Both the position numbers and the translations under genes were made by a program. Shown piece after piece: positions 26,667 through 36,629 of a stretch of 64,000 nt of DNA. The notes under the pieces were generated by a model that was given only the letters and a program-made list of their open reading frames with translations, was not told where the DNA came from and ran no database searches. Numbering within the stretch: the first letter of the stretch is position 1; the number at the start of each line of letters is the position of its first letter. This DNA comes from Enterococcus_D entomosocium (GTDB lineage: Bacteria; Bacillota; Bacilli; Lactobacillales; Enterococcaceae), in the NCBI RefSeq assembly GCF_030441895.1, contig NZ_JARJAS010000015.1; one strand, written 5' to 3'.

Positions 26667-29600
26667 ATGAAAAAGAGAAATAAACGAATTCGTCATGGCA
26701 TTGTTGTTACCGCTTTAGGTCTGTCCCAAGTGATCACTCCGGTCATGGCGCTTGCGGAAACCACGGAACAGGAACAGACCATTCGTACTTTAGATAACTC
26801 AAATCATCTGCTGGAATCAACCAGCGGCGTTGCCAATGAAACAAACACAAGCGACGCGCAAACAATTGAGACTACTCAAACGGATCGTTCTTCAGAAGAA
26901 AGCGGCGAAGCAACCTCCAAGACGGATGCAGCAACAACGAGTCAAAGTGAAACGCCTGCTACAACTTCATCAACGCATACAGCAGATACTACAGATTCGA
27001 CGCAAACAAGTTCTTCAGAAACTGAATCGAAAGAGGCAAAAGGAGCCGAAAAGAGTTCCCGTGTCAGCACCCGCATCAATGGACAAGAGCTTTTAGAAAA
27101 AGGCACATTACTGACGATTGCTGGTGAGGAGTTCAGTCAAACGGAAGAAACGCGGATTTTAAACAATAGTCCGGTGAAACTGAAATTAGACTTTGAAATC
27201 AATGACGAAGACTATTTAGCCGGCACCACTGCTGTTTTTGACCTGCCGGAAGGCCTTGGTTTTAGTGATATGCAAGGAACAAATGAAGCAATCAATGCTT
27301 CGTGGGCAGTAGATAGTGCCGCCCATCAATTAACGATCACCTTTAACCAATCCGTTCATGATGCCTCGTTTTCGATCGAGTTGACCAGTTATCTTTATTC
27401 AGAAGACAAGCCTCAGCTAACCATTGAAATCGGCGATCAAAACCAGACAAGCTACACCATTGATTTGTATGAAGAAGTTGACCCGATTCAATATGTGTCA
27501 GAAAAAAATGTCTTTGGGATGCAAGGAATGGTTTATTACAATACCGATCGGACATTATCTGGAACGGAAACTCTTTCACTGCATCTGGTTGAGACGCCGG
27601 GTGCTTCCTTCAAAAAAATTGAGACTCAACCGTTAAAAGTCTTCAGCTATGAAGTGGATATCAAAGGAAAGATCAAACCAGAAACACAAACAGCCTTAGT
27701 AGAAGGGACGGACTACACGATCACCTCAAATAGTCTTTACAATACTGCTGTTGAAGTCAAACAAATGGACAAGCAAAAGGCCTATGGTGTTTCTTATCAA
27801 TTCACGATGAGTTTGACCGCGTTGACGGATTATACTTCTTCTTTTTCAAAAGGGTATCCGACGACCGGATTTGGTTCGGTACAGCTAAAACAAACAGCTG
27901 CCCAAAACAGAGGGTTTTCCTTCACGGCAGCAACCAGTAAAGATGAAAAAGAAGTCGATTCTAGGTATTATATGGGGGTTGCTTCCGCCAGTTTTATGAA
28001 TGGCCTTTCTAAAGGAAACTACTATGTATCAATTCATCAAATGCCGACGGAGATGAAAGCAGGTCAACAAATCATTCTTTCGAGTCAAAACGGACAGCCG
28101 ATCACGGCGAAACAGTTAACAGCAAGAGACGCCTTCTATCAAAATGTGACTTTTACGGATTATTTTTCTGTCGAAAATAATGGGGACAAACTGATTGTGA
28201 CGGCCACAAAAGACAGCAATCTCACTCTTGGTTCCACGAACATAACCGTACCCTTTGATCAGAAAGATATCATCCTCAATGTCTCGACACCGTTAATTGC
28301 TAATAAAGAATTCAAAATCGTTGAAGACAACTACGTCGAACCAATCAGTGTTCTTAATCCCAATAACGCTGAAACTGCTTGGGGAAATTATGATCAAAAT
28401 GGTGCCTATGCCAGTGACACTTCAGTCAATATCGAAGGCAGCACCTCACAACCGATCGAAAATTTACAAATGTTTATTGAACATCCCGAGTATCTTTCTT
28501 TAAGAAAGGTACCAAAAGTCGGCTTCTATTATACTTTAGGAACTGATTATACGATTGAAGAAGTAGCAGGCGGAACGATGGTCACCTTTACGTCGCCCAT
28601 TACCTATTCTGTTCAATTTGATATTGGCTTCAATTATGTGCCAGATAGTTTAGCACCGACAAAATCAATTCCTAACGATACAATTCCAATCACGATTTCC
28701 GCGACAGGACTTGACACGGTTCATACCTCCGTCTATACCGGAAGAAAACTGTATTCTGAACGCACGCTCCAAAGCAGTAAGAATCAGTTTTTAGTCAACG
28801 CGCGTCAAGATACCATCAGTGATTTGACTGTTGAGACCCATGTTCCGAAAAATACGGATGTTGTGTTTTCGATCATCGATGTTTCCAATGAACAAGTCAG
28901 TGGCATTTATCCACAGTACTGGGATCGTGGTTATTATGATAATCAAGCCATGAAAGAAAGCGATCCGAATTATCCAACGATCACCCATGATGAGGCAACC
29001 AACTATTATACCTTTGATTTTGGGACGACTAACCATCGCTACATCATTTCCTATCAGTACGCCAATGGTTGGCAGGAAATGAGTACGATTTATGTACCTG
29101 GTTTTGCAAAAGAGCCGCTATCAAATAATCAGCAAGGCTCAACTACCGTTTCGGTTTCCAATACAGCGACGGATATTATTGGAATTACTCAAAATACCGT
29201 GAATAATACAAAAAACATGACTCAGGTCAAGGTCACAACAAAAAATATCGATGATGGCTCGAAAAAAGTAGCAAATCCAACGATCCTTCTAAAATCATTG
29301 GGAAATACCAATGGTGAAATCGATCTTAGGTCAATCAATGTTTCAAATGTGCCAGACGATAGCTACGAAATCAAAGAAGTTGACGGAGACGTACAGCTTG
29401 TCTTTTCAAACTATGTTTTAACGAAAAATATCGAAATCAGTTACAACGTACTTTCACAAAACGCCGGCCAAATCTCAGCTTCAGCAACGATCGTTTCTGA
29501 TACGATTGATACCTTGTCGGAAGCCAAACGGACGGCTACTTCGACGGTGACTAACCTGCAATTTTCGGCAGGTGATTCAAACGGGATCATTTACAAAACT

Positions 29601-32597
29601 AGTGCGTCACTTGATGTTTATAATACCGAAGAACCAACTCAGAAAATTGCAGGCGTTACATTGATGCTTTGGAATCAGTTGACTGGAGATGTTATTTCTG
29701 TTGTAACGGATGAGAAGGGAGAGTATCAATTAGCTGATATTTATACAGGGACCTATATGCTTTATGTTTCCTACGTCCCAGAAGGTTACGTCATACCACA
29801 GGAACTTCAGCTTGGTAAAGAGGTGCAAGTGAACCGGACGGGCAATCATCTTTCTGTCGGCATCACACCAGAAGAAGACTTGTCGACGATCGACGCCAAA
29901 GATAGCACGATCTACGTGGGAGATGAATGGCATGCTGAAGACAACTTTGTTTCAGCGACAGACAAGCATGGCAATGCGTTGACCTTCTCGGAAATTACCG
30001 TCAACGGTGAGGTCGACACATCTAAAGTCGGCACTTATGAAGTCAAATACATGAATGGCAACGTGAGCGAGACAGCGACGATCACTGTGGTGGCCAACCA
30101 AGAAACGGTGGCAGCCAAAGACAGCACGTTATATGTGGGCGATGCATGGACAGCAGCTGATAATTTTCTAGCGGCAACGGATAAAGACGGTAACACAGTG
30201 GCAATCACAGAAGTGACCATCACCGGTGAAGTTGACACGGATACACCTGGAGAATACCAAGTAATCTATCGTAACGGCAAAGCCGAAGCAACAGCTACGA
30301 TCACGGTCTTAGCAGACCAAACTTCGGTTAAAGCCAAAGACAGCACCTTATACATCGGGGACGACTGGCTTGCGGTTGATAACTTTGTTTCGGCAACGGA
30401 CAAAACAGGAGCGAACGTTCCATTTTCAAATGTGACAGTTAGTGGAGCCGTGGATACTTCCAAAGAAGGCCAATATTTAGTGGTTTATCAAAATGGCAAT
30501 CAAAAAGCAGTCGCCACGATCACCGTGGTTGCCAATCAAGAAACAGTCGTTGCCAAGGATAGTACACTTTATGTTGGAGATGCGTGGGAGCTTGCGGATA
30601 ATTTTGTTTCAGCAACGGATAAGAAGGGACAACCGTTAAGCTTGGCAGAAGTCACCACCAGTGGTGACGTGGATACGAAAGTACCAGGAGAATACCAAGT
30701 AATCTATCGTAACGGCAAAGCTGAGGCGAAAGCGACGATCACCGTGATAGCTGATCAAACATCAATTAAAGCTAAAGATAGCACCTTATATGTTGGTGAC
30801 GACTGGCAAGCAATCGACAACTTTGTTTCGGCAACGGATAAAGCAGGAGCAAACCTACCATTTTCAGCAGTGACCGTTAGTGGATTAGTTGATACGAGCA
30901 AAGAAGGTCAGTACAAAGTTACTTATAGCAATGGTAAAACAGAAGCTATTGCTACGATCACGGTTGTTGCGAACCAAGAAACGGTGGCAGCTAAAGATAG
31001 TACGTTGTATGTAGGTGACTCATGGGAAGCCGCGGATAATTTTCTTTCCGCAACAGACAAAGACGGCAAGGCATTGCCGCTAACAGAAGTAACCGTTGAT
31101 GGCACAGTTGACACCTCTAAAGCAGGCAGATATGAAGTGGTTTATCGCAATGGCAAAGCCGAAGCGACTGCCACGATCACCGTGTTAGCTGATCAAACGA
31201 GTGTCAAAGCCAAAGACAGTACCCTATACGTCGGCGATGACTGGCAAGCTGCCGACAACTTTGTCTCAGCCACAGACAAAACGGGAGCAAACCTACCATT
31301 TTCAGGAGTAACCGTTAGTGGCTCAGTCGTTACCTCCAAAGCAGGCGAGTACCCAGTGGTTTACCAAAATGGTCATGTCAAAGCAACGGCGACGATTACA
31401 GTCGTTGCGAACCAAGAAACCGTAGTCGCTAAGGACAGTACGATTTATGTGGATGATAACTGGCAAGCTGCCGACAACTTCGTGTCAGCCAAAGACAAGG
31501 ACGGTAATGAGCTAAAACTTGCAGATATCACAACAGTAGGTACAGTCGATAGCGCCACACCAGGGAAATATGAAGTGATTTATCGCAACGGCAAAGCCGA
31601 AGCGACTGCCACGATTACCGTGTTGGCAGATCAAACGAGTGTCAAAGCCAAAGACAGTACCCTGTATGTCGGCGATGACTGGCAAGCTGCCGACAACTTT
31701 GTCTCATCCACAGACAAAACGGGAGTAACGGTTGAATTATCAGGAGTAATGATTACTGGTACCGTCGATACCAATCAAGAAGGCACATACGAAGTCACTT
31801 ATACGAATGGAAAAGTCAGCGACATAGCGACAATCACTGTGGTTGCTCACGAAGAAACGGTCGTAGCAAAAGATAGTACAATCTATGAAGGAGAGAAGTG
31901 GCAAGCCGTCGATAATTTTGTCTCGGCAACAGATAAAAGCGGACAAGCAGTCGATTATGATCAAGTATTGATTAGCGGTACAGTCAATACTGATGTGCCT
32001 GGAAAATACCAAGTCATCTATAGCAATGGCAAAGCCGAAGCCACTGCCACAATTACCGTGTTGGCAGACCAGACCTCTGTGACTGTGAAAGATAGCATGA
32101 TTTATGTTGGTGACAACTGGACAGCTGCCGACAATTTTGTCTCCGCTACAGATCGTGATGGTAAGACACTTACGTTGGAGCAACTGTTGGTGGACGGTTC
32201 GGTTGATACCAAAAAAACCGGAACCTATCAAGTCACCTATTCAATCGTAACCGATGAAGCAGCAACTCCTAACTTTTTCGCACGCTTATTTGGTACTGAC
32301 TCACAAGAAGCAGTCACCGCCACAGCGACGATCAAAGTCATTGAAAAAGCAGAAGAACCAGAGGAAAATGATAAGCAGCCAGAGAAAGATGATTCTAATA
32401 AAGGGCAAGAAAAACCAACGGATGCAGGACAGCCTGGTAAACAAAGCAAAGCGACCGCAAAGGACAAACGGGTGTTACCAAAGACTGGTACAGCCATCAC
32501 TCAAGGCTATTCGATTGTAGGAGCGAGCCTTGTGGCACTAGCGGGGATCGTCTTCTTTCGTAAGAAACACACGAACAAAAGCAGAAAAACGAAATAA
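26667..32597 (+). CDS. LPKTG-anchored surface protein with 11 Ig-like (Big_3-type) repeats
   Basis: A 1976-residue wall protein. In order: signal peptide (about 1-31, ending MALAET), a Ser/Thr/Gln/Glu-rich spacer to about 130, a large beta-rich region (about 135-960) with several adhesin-like modules (for example AGTTAVFDLPEGLGF), a Cna-B/SdrD-B-like domain (about 985-1070, IAGVTLMLWNQLTGDV), eleven 73-residue Ig-like repeats, a Lys/Glu/Pro spacer, and the sorting signal LPKTG (1937-1941) with a hydrophobic helix and tail FRKKHTNKSRKTK. A function in adhesion is inferred. GGAGG precedes the ATG. It is the second gene of an operon with the LytTR regulator and ends at a strong terminator. The last Ig repeat carries a 20-odd-residue insertion with NFFARLFG. 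Confidence 0.88.
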   Translation: MKKRNKRIRHGIVVTALGLSQVITPVMALAETTEQEQTIRTLDNSNHLLESTSGVANETNTSDAQTIETTQTDRSSEESGEATSKTDAATTSQSETPATTSSTHTADTTDSTQTSSSETESKEAKGAEKSSRVSTRINGQELLEKGTLLTIAGEEFSQTEETRILNNSPVKLKLDFEINDEDYLAGTTAVFDLPEGLGFSDMQGTNEAINASWAVDSAAHQLTITFNQSVHDASFSIELTSYLYSEDKPQLTIEIGDQNQTSYTIDLYEEVDPIQYVSEKNVFGMQGMVYYNTDRTLSGTETLSLHLVETPGASFKKIETQPLKVFSYEVDIKGKIKPETQTALVEGTDYTITSNSLYNTAVEVKQMDKQKAYGVSYQFTMSLTALTDYTSSFSKGYPTTGFGSVQLKQTAAQNRGFSFTAATSKDEKEVDSRYYMGVASASFMNGLSKGNYYVSIHQMPTEMKAGQQIILSSQNGQPITAKQLTARDAFYQNVTFTDYFSVENNGDKLIVTATKDSNLTLGSTNITVPFDQKDIILNVSTPLIANKEFKIVEDNYVEPISVLNPNNAETAWGNYDQNGAYASDTSVNIEGSTSQPIENLQMFIEHPEYLSLRKVPKVGFYYTLGTDYTIEEVAGGTMVTFTSPITYSVQFDIGFNYVPDSLAPTKSIPNDTIPITISATGLDTVHTSVYTGRKLYSERTLQSSKNQFLVNARQDTISDLTVETHVPKNTDVVFSIIDVSNEQVSGIYPQYWDRGYYDNQAMKESDPNYPTITHDEATNYYTFDFGTTNHRYIISYQYANGWQEMSTIYVPGFAKEPLSNNQQGSTTVSVSNTATDIIGITQNTVNNTKNMTQVKVTTKNIDDGSKKVANPTILLKSLGNTNGEIDLRSINVSNVPDDSYEIKEVDGDVQLVFSNYVLTKNIEISYNVLSQNAGQISASATIVSDTIDTLSEAKRTATSTVTNLQFSAGDSNGIIYKTSASLDVYNTEEPTQKIAGVTLMLWNQLTGDVISVVTDEKGEYQLADIYTGTYMLYVSYVPEGYVIPQELQLGKEVQVNRTGNHLSVGITPEEDLSTIDAKDSTIYVGDEWHAEDNFVSATDKHGNALTFSEITVNGEVDTSKVGTYEVKYMNGNVSETATITVVANQETVAAKDSTLYVGDAWTAADNFLAATDKDGNTVAITEVTITGEVDTDTPGEYQVIYRNGKAEATATITVLADQTSVKAKDSTLYIGDDWLAVDNFVSATDKTGANVPFSNVTVSGAVDTSKEGQYLVVYQNGNQKAVATITVVANQETVVAKDSTLYVGDAWELADNFVSATDKKGQPLSLAEVTTSGDVDTKVPGEYQVIYRNGKAEAKATITVIADQTSIKAKDSTLYVGDDWQAIDNFVSATDKAGANLPFSAVTVSGLVDTSKEGQYKVTYSNGKTEAIATITVVANQETVAAKDSTLYVGDSWEAADNFLSATDKDGKALPLTEVTVDGTVDTSKAGRYEVVYRNGKAEATATITVLADQTSVKAKDSTLYVGDDWQAADNFVSATDKTGANLPFSGVTVSGSVVTSKAGEYPVVYQNGHVKATATITVVANQETVVAKDSTIYVDDNWQAADNFVSAKDKDGNELKLADITTVGTVDSATPGKYEVIYRNGKAEATATITVLADQTSVKAKDSTLYVGDDWQAADNFVSSTDKTGVTVELSGVMITGTVDTNQEGTYEVTYTNGKVSDIATITVVAHEETVVAKDSTIYEGEKWQAVDNFVSATDKSGQAVDYDQVLISGTVNTDVPGKYQVIYSNGKAEATATITVLADQTSVTVKDSMIYVGDNWTAADNFVSATDRDGKTLTLEQLLVDGSVDTKKTGTYQVTYSIVTDEAATPNFFARLFGTDSQEAVTATATIKVIEKAEEPEENDKQPEKDDSNKGQEKPTDAGQPGKQSKATAKDKRVLPKTGTAITQGYSIVGASLVALAGIVFFRKKHTNKSRKTK
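29883..32345 (+). repeat. Eleven tandem 219-bp repeats encoding Ig-like domains
   Basis: Unit starts fall every 219 bp (29883, 30102 ... 32073). Two flavours alternate, one beginning ETVxAKDSTLYVGD and the other TSVKAKDSTLYVGDDWQ, so the true recombining unit is 438 bp. Several odd-numbered copies are nearly identical in DNA, which indicates recent duplication or gene conversion. Confidence 0.95.
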
Positions 32598-32613
32598 GTC
32601 TCAATGACTCTAG

Positions 32614-32647
32614 CAGCGGATATCGTGAAGGATATCCGCTGTTTTTG
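32614..32647 (+). terminator. Terminator of the LytTR-adhesin operon
   Basis: A perfect 11-bp stem CAGCGGATATC/GATATCCGCTG (32614-32624, 32631-32641), a 6-base loop and T-rich tail. Confidence 0.92.
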
Positions 32648-32791
32648 TTTTTTTTCTAAAAAAAACCTGCTGTATTGCGGTTTTCTTGTCCGATAAGCAG
32701 CCGTATAAAGAAGATATAAAGATGCTAGCAGAAGATTTACACTATTTTTATTTCTTTTTGCGTATGCTTACGTCATGAAGGAGTGAAGAAT

Positions 32792-32872
32792 ATGAATCTT
32801 GTTTTAGGAATAATCGGAGTGATCGTAATGATCTATCTCTTTTGGTACTTGTTTGAGGGGGGAGAACGATGA
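32792..32872 (+). CDS. kdpF: KdpF, small subunit of the Kdp potassium pump
   Basis: A 26-residue single-helix peptide, MNLVLGIIGVIVMIYLFWYL and a short polar end (FEGGER). KdpF stabilises the KdpFABC complex in the membrane of bacteria that have it, and its usual size is 25-30 residues. It begins after AAGGAG with 8-base spacing, and its stop overlaps the start of kdpA (ATGA at 32869-32872), the usual coupling. It is easily missed because of its length. No clear -35/-10 pair was seen upstream, as would fit activation by KdpE. Confidence 0.9.
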   Translation: MNLVLGIIGVIVMIYLFWYLFEGGER

Positions 32873-34545
32873 GTAGCTATTTTGTGCAAGGCTTTTTATT
32901 TTTACTGATCTTACTAGCAGCAGCGGTTCCTTTGGGCTGGTATATCAAAGAAATCATGCAAGGAAAAACACCGCGGTTTGTCCGCTTTATTCAACCCATT
33001 GAAAGGTTGACCTATCGAGTGATTGGTTCGGTCAGCAAAAAAGAAATGACCGCCAAAACCTATCTATTTTCCGTCTTGGCCGTCAGCGTCTTTTCCATCA
33101 TCGGATTGACCGGATTATTGATGGTCCAGCACTGGTTACCGCAAGGGGCGGCCGTTGAGAATTTGTCCTTTGACTTAGCATTGAACACAGCCGTCAGTTT
33201 TGTAACGAACACGAACTGGCAAGCATACGCTGGGGAAGAAGCACTGACCAATCTTTCCCAAGCATTAGGATTAACGGTGCAAAATTTCTTATCTGCGGCA
33301 GTAGGGCTAGCTGTACTGTGTGCCTTGATTCGTGGGCTGCAGCAAAAACAAAAACGAACGGTAGGGAATTTTTGGCAAGACATCACCCGTTCCTTGCTCT
33401 ATATCCTTTTACCACTCTCATTGATTTTAGCGATCTTGCTCCTGTCTCAAGGCGTCGTCCAAACGTTGAGCAGCGGCGTTGAAGTCAATGGATTTGAGGG
33501 AGAATCCTTTTGGATGGCGCTCGGACCGGTAGCGAGTCAAATCGCCATCAAGCAATTAGGGACCAACGGCGGCGGTTTTTTTGGTGCCAACGCTGCCCAT
33601 CCATTTGAAAACCCAACGATGTTCAGTAATTTTTTAGAAAACTTAGCGATCTTGTTGCTGCCAGCTGCTTTGATTTTTGCCTTTGGCTTTTGGATCAAAG
33701 AGTGGAAACAAGGACGTACGATCTTGATCACCGCAACCGTCTTTTTGATCCTTGCTTTTATTGGCGTAGTGATCAGTGAAGCTTATGGACCGCAATTCAG
33801 TCAAGTGCTTGGAACGGCCAATCTAGAAGGCAAAGAAGTACGTTTTGGTATCGGTTGGTCGAGCCTCTGGGCAGTGAGTACCACCGCCGCTTCCAGTGGA
33901 TCAGTCAATGCCATGCTGGATAGTTTCACACCACTCGGGGGTGCGATCCCAATGTTCTTGATGCAGCTGGGGGAAATCATCTTTGGCGGTGTCGGTAGCG
34001 GACTTTATGGCATGATCGCTTTTCTATTATTGACGGTCTTTATCGCTGGTTTACTCGTGGGACGAACACCAGAATATATCGGCAAAAAAATCGAAGCTTT
34101 TGACATTAAAATGACGAGCATCGTTATTTTGACGCCATTGCTACTGACGCTTTTCGGGGCTATGTTGATGACCTTGCATCCTGACATCATGAGCTGGCTA
34201 ACCAACCAAGGCGCCCATGGCTTTAGCGAACTGTTGTATGCAGCAACTTCCTTCAGCAACAACAACGGGAGTGCCTTTGGCGGCTTGACCGCAGATACTG
34301 TTTTCCTGAATAGTTTGGGTAGTATCTTGATGTTCGTTTCACGTTTCGTTCCCATCGCAGCCATCTTGTACATGGCAGAAAACATGGGGGCCAAAAAGAA
34401 AACCGTTCGTAATGAAGGAACCTTGTCAACCACGAGTCCAGTCTTTGTCACGATGCTAATCATTGTGATCATCGTGATCGGTGCACTGAGCTTTTTACCA
34501 GCGATGGCTTTAGGACCAATCGCAGACTTTTTTACAATGAAATAG
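32869..34545 (+). CDS. kdpA: K+-transporting ATPase, potassium-binding subunit KdpA
   Basis: A 558-residue membrane protein with about ten hydrophobic segments. It forms the K+-selective pore of the high-affinity KdpFABC pump. Selectivity-filter-like stretches are visible: NTNWQAYAGE, QLGTNGGGFFGANAAHPFEN, AASSGSVNAM and SFSNNNGSAFGG, all typical of KdpA. Length is normal for the family. The start at 32869 overlaps the kdpF stop, with GGGGGGAG upstream. kdpB follows 12 bp after the stop. The pump works at very low external K+ and is controlled here by the kdpDE genes at the end of the operon. Confidence 0.97.
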   Translation: MSSYFVQGFLFLLILLAAAVPLGWYIKEIMQGKTPRFVRFIQPIERLTYRVIGSVSKKEMTAKTYLFSVLAVSVFSIIGLTGLLMVQHWLPQGAAVENLSFDLALNTAVSFVTNTNWQAYAGEEALTNLSQALGLTVQNFLSAAVGLAVLCALIRGLQQKQKRTVGNFWQDITRSLLYILLPLSLILAILLLSQGVVQTLSSGVEVNGFEGESFWMALGPVASQIAIKQLGTNGGGFFGANAAHPFENPTMFSNFLENLAILLLPAALIFAFGFWIKEWKQGRTILITATVFLILAFIGVVISEAYGPQFSQVLGTANLEGKEVRFGIGWSSLWAVSTTAASSGSVNAMLDSFTPLGGAIPMFLMQLGEIIFGGVGSGLYGMIAFLLLTVFIAGLLVGRTPEYIGKKIEAFDIKMTSIVILTPLLLTLFGAMLMTLHPDIMSWLTNQGAHGFSELLYAATSFSNNNGSAFGGLTADTVFLNSLGSILMFVSRFVPIAAILYMAENMGAKKKTVRNEGTLSTTSPVFVTMLIIVIIVIGALSFLPAMALGPIADFFTMK

Positions 34546-34557
34546 GAGAGAGAAAAA

Positions 34558-36588
34558 ATGAAAAAAATCTATCAATGGGCGATCGGCGAATCCTTTAAGA
34601 AATTGGACCCTCGCCAACAAATCAAAAACCCCGTGATGTTTGTGGTTTACCTAGGGGCGATCTTGACAACGATTTTATGTTTTCAAGAACAAACGGTCCC
34701 GTTGTGGTTTAGCATCAGTGTGACCGTCTTCTTATGGTTGACTATATTGTTTGCCAATTTTGCCGAAGCAGTGGCAGAAGGGCGCGGCAAATCACAAGCG
34801 GATAGTTTGAAGCAAGCCAAAAAAGACATCATGACCTACAAAGTCATGTCCTTGGAAGATGTCGCCAAAGAGGCTTTTATCGAAATCCGTTCCTCCGATT
34901 TGAAAAAAGGCGACTTGGTTTATGTTCCTTCTGGCGAACAAATTCCTGCCGATGGGGATGTCGTGGAAGGTGCTGCTTCGGTGGACGAAAGTGCCATCAC
35001 AGGAGAATCAGCACCTGTCATTCGTGAATCTGGTGGCGACCGTAGTGCAGTCACGGGAGGAACCTTAGTCGTTTCCGATTACTTGGTCATTAAAGTGACC
35101 GCTGAAAATGGTCATTCTTTTTTGGATAAGATGATTGCGATGGTGGAAGGGACACAGCGGAAAAAAACACCCAATGAGATTGGCTTGCAGCTGTTCTTAG
35201 TGACACTGACCATCATCTTCTTGGCTGTTTCCATCACATTGATTCCCTTTACTGATTTTAGCAGTCAGTTATCTGGTCGGGGAACGGCGATTTCCAGTGT
35301 GATCGTGATCGCTTTACTGATTTGTCTCGCACCAACCACGATCGGCGCCTTGATTTCCTCGATTGGGATCGCTGGAATGAGCCGTTTGACCAAAGAAAAC
35401 GTCATCGCCATGAGTGGACGCGCGATTGAAGCTGCAGGAGATGTGGATGTTTTGCTGCTGGATAAAACAGGAACCATTACTCTGGGAAACCGCCGTGCCA
35501 GCGAGTTCTTACCGGTACCGGGGGTCACCGCCAAAGAGTTAGCAGATGCAGCGCAGTTGGCATCTTTTGCCGATGAAACGGCAGAAGGACGCAGTATCGT
35601 AATTTTAGCCAAAGAAGCCTTCAATATTCGTGAACGGGTATTTCAGCAAGCTGATGTCCATTGGATCGATTTTAGTGCCAAAACACGGATGTCTGGGATC
35701 GACTATCGTGGTGATGAGATCCGTAAAGGAGCTGCTGATACGATCAAGCAATACGTGACGGCAAAAGGGCAGACCTATCCCACTGCATGTGACGAGATCG
35801 TGGAAAAAGTCGCTAAAGCTGGTGGAACCCCATTGGTCGTAGTGAAAAATGGCCAGGTACTCGGGGTCGTTTATTTAAAAGACATCGTGAAAAACGGCGT
35901 CAAAGAAAAATTTGCCGACATGCGAAAGATGGGCATCAAGACGATCATGATCACTGGAGACAACCCTTTGACGGCAGCTGCTATTGCTGCGGAAGCGGGC
36001 GTCGATGATTTCTTAGCCGAAGCAACACCAGAAAACAAAATGAACCTGATTCGCGAATATCAGGAAAAAGGGCATTTGGTGGCGATGACGGGGGATGGAA
36101 CCAACGATGCACCCGCACTCGCCCAAGCCGATGTGGCAATGGCGATGAACACTGGTACACAAGCAGCCAAAGAAGCGGGCAATATGATCGACCTTGATTC
36201 CAGCCCAACCAAATTACTGCAAGTAGTCCAAATTGGTAAACAGCTGCTGATGACCCGTGGGGCATTGACGACCTTTAGTATCGCGAATGATATCGCCAAA
36301 TATTTCGCAGTGATCCCTGTCCTGTTTTATGCGATTTATCCAGAACTTGCAGCGCTGAATATCATGAATCTTGGTAGTCCCTTGACGGCGATTTTGTCCG
36401 CAGTCATTTACAATGCAGTCGTGATCATCGCCTTGATCCCTCTGGCGTTAAAAGGGGTCAAATACCAAGAAAAACCAGCCAGCCAAATGCTGCGGCACAA
36501 TCTTGTCGTCTACGGCCTAGGCGGCATCATCGCACCATTCATTTGTATCAAGCTAGTAGATTTGCTTTTGTCAGCTGTTCTACTATAA
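34558..36588 (+). CDS. kdpB: K+-transporting P-type ATPase, catalytic subunit KdpB
   Basis: A 676-residue P-type ATPase that hydrolyses ATP to drive K+ uptake through KdpA. The phosphorylated aspartate is Asp302 in DKTGTITLGN. The actuator loop SAITGESAPV and the hinge motif MTGDGTNDAPALAQADVA are intact, so the enzyme should be active. Membrane helices flank the cytoplasmic domains in the standard order. GGAGAG lies before the ATG. The gene sits between kdpA (12 bp) and kdpC (41 bp) and the length is normal. Confidence 0.97.
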   Translation: MKKIYQWAIGESFKKLDPRQQIKNPVMFVVYLGAILTTILCFQEQTVPLWFSISVTVFLWLTILFANFAEAVAEGRGKSQADSLKQAKKDIMTYKVMSLEDVAKEAFIEIRSSDLKKGDLVYVPSGEQIPADGDVVEGAASVDESAITGESAPVIRESGGDRSAVTGGTLVVSDYLVIKVTAENGHSFLDKMIAMVEGTQRKKTPNEIGLQLFLVTLTIIFLAVSITLIPFTDFSSQLSGRGTAISSVIVIALLICLAPTTIGALISSIGIAGMSRLTKENVIAMSGRAIEAAGDVDVLLLDKTGTITLGNRRASEFLPVPGVTAKELADAAQLASFADETAEGRSIVILAKEAFNIRERVFQQADVHWIDFSAKTRMSGIDYRGDEIRKGAADTIKQYVTAKGQTYPTACDEIVEKVAKAGGTPLVVVKNGQVLGVVYLKDIVKNGVKEKFADMRKMGIKTIMITGDNPLTAAAIAAEAGVDDFLAEATPENKMNLIREYQEKGHLVAMTGDGTNDAPALAQADVAMAMNTGTQAAKEAGNMIDLDSSPTKLLQVVQIGKQLLMTRGALTTFSIANDIAKYFAVIPVLFYAIYPELAALNIMNLGSPLTAILSAVIYNAVVIIALIPLALKGVKYQEKPASQMLRHNLVVYGLGGIIAPFICIKLVDLLLSAVLL

Positions 36589-36629
36589 GAGAAGTCCATC
36601 AGAGTCAAAGAGTCATTTAGGAGGAAAAC

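Noticed and set aside
31740..32231. 163-residue minus-strand frame opposite the Ig repeats
   Set aside because: Repeat shadow; low complexity and no start signal.
32642..32791. KdpE-binding site or riboswitch before kdpF
   Set aside because: No motif or structured leader could be recognised with confidence.
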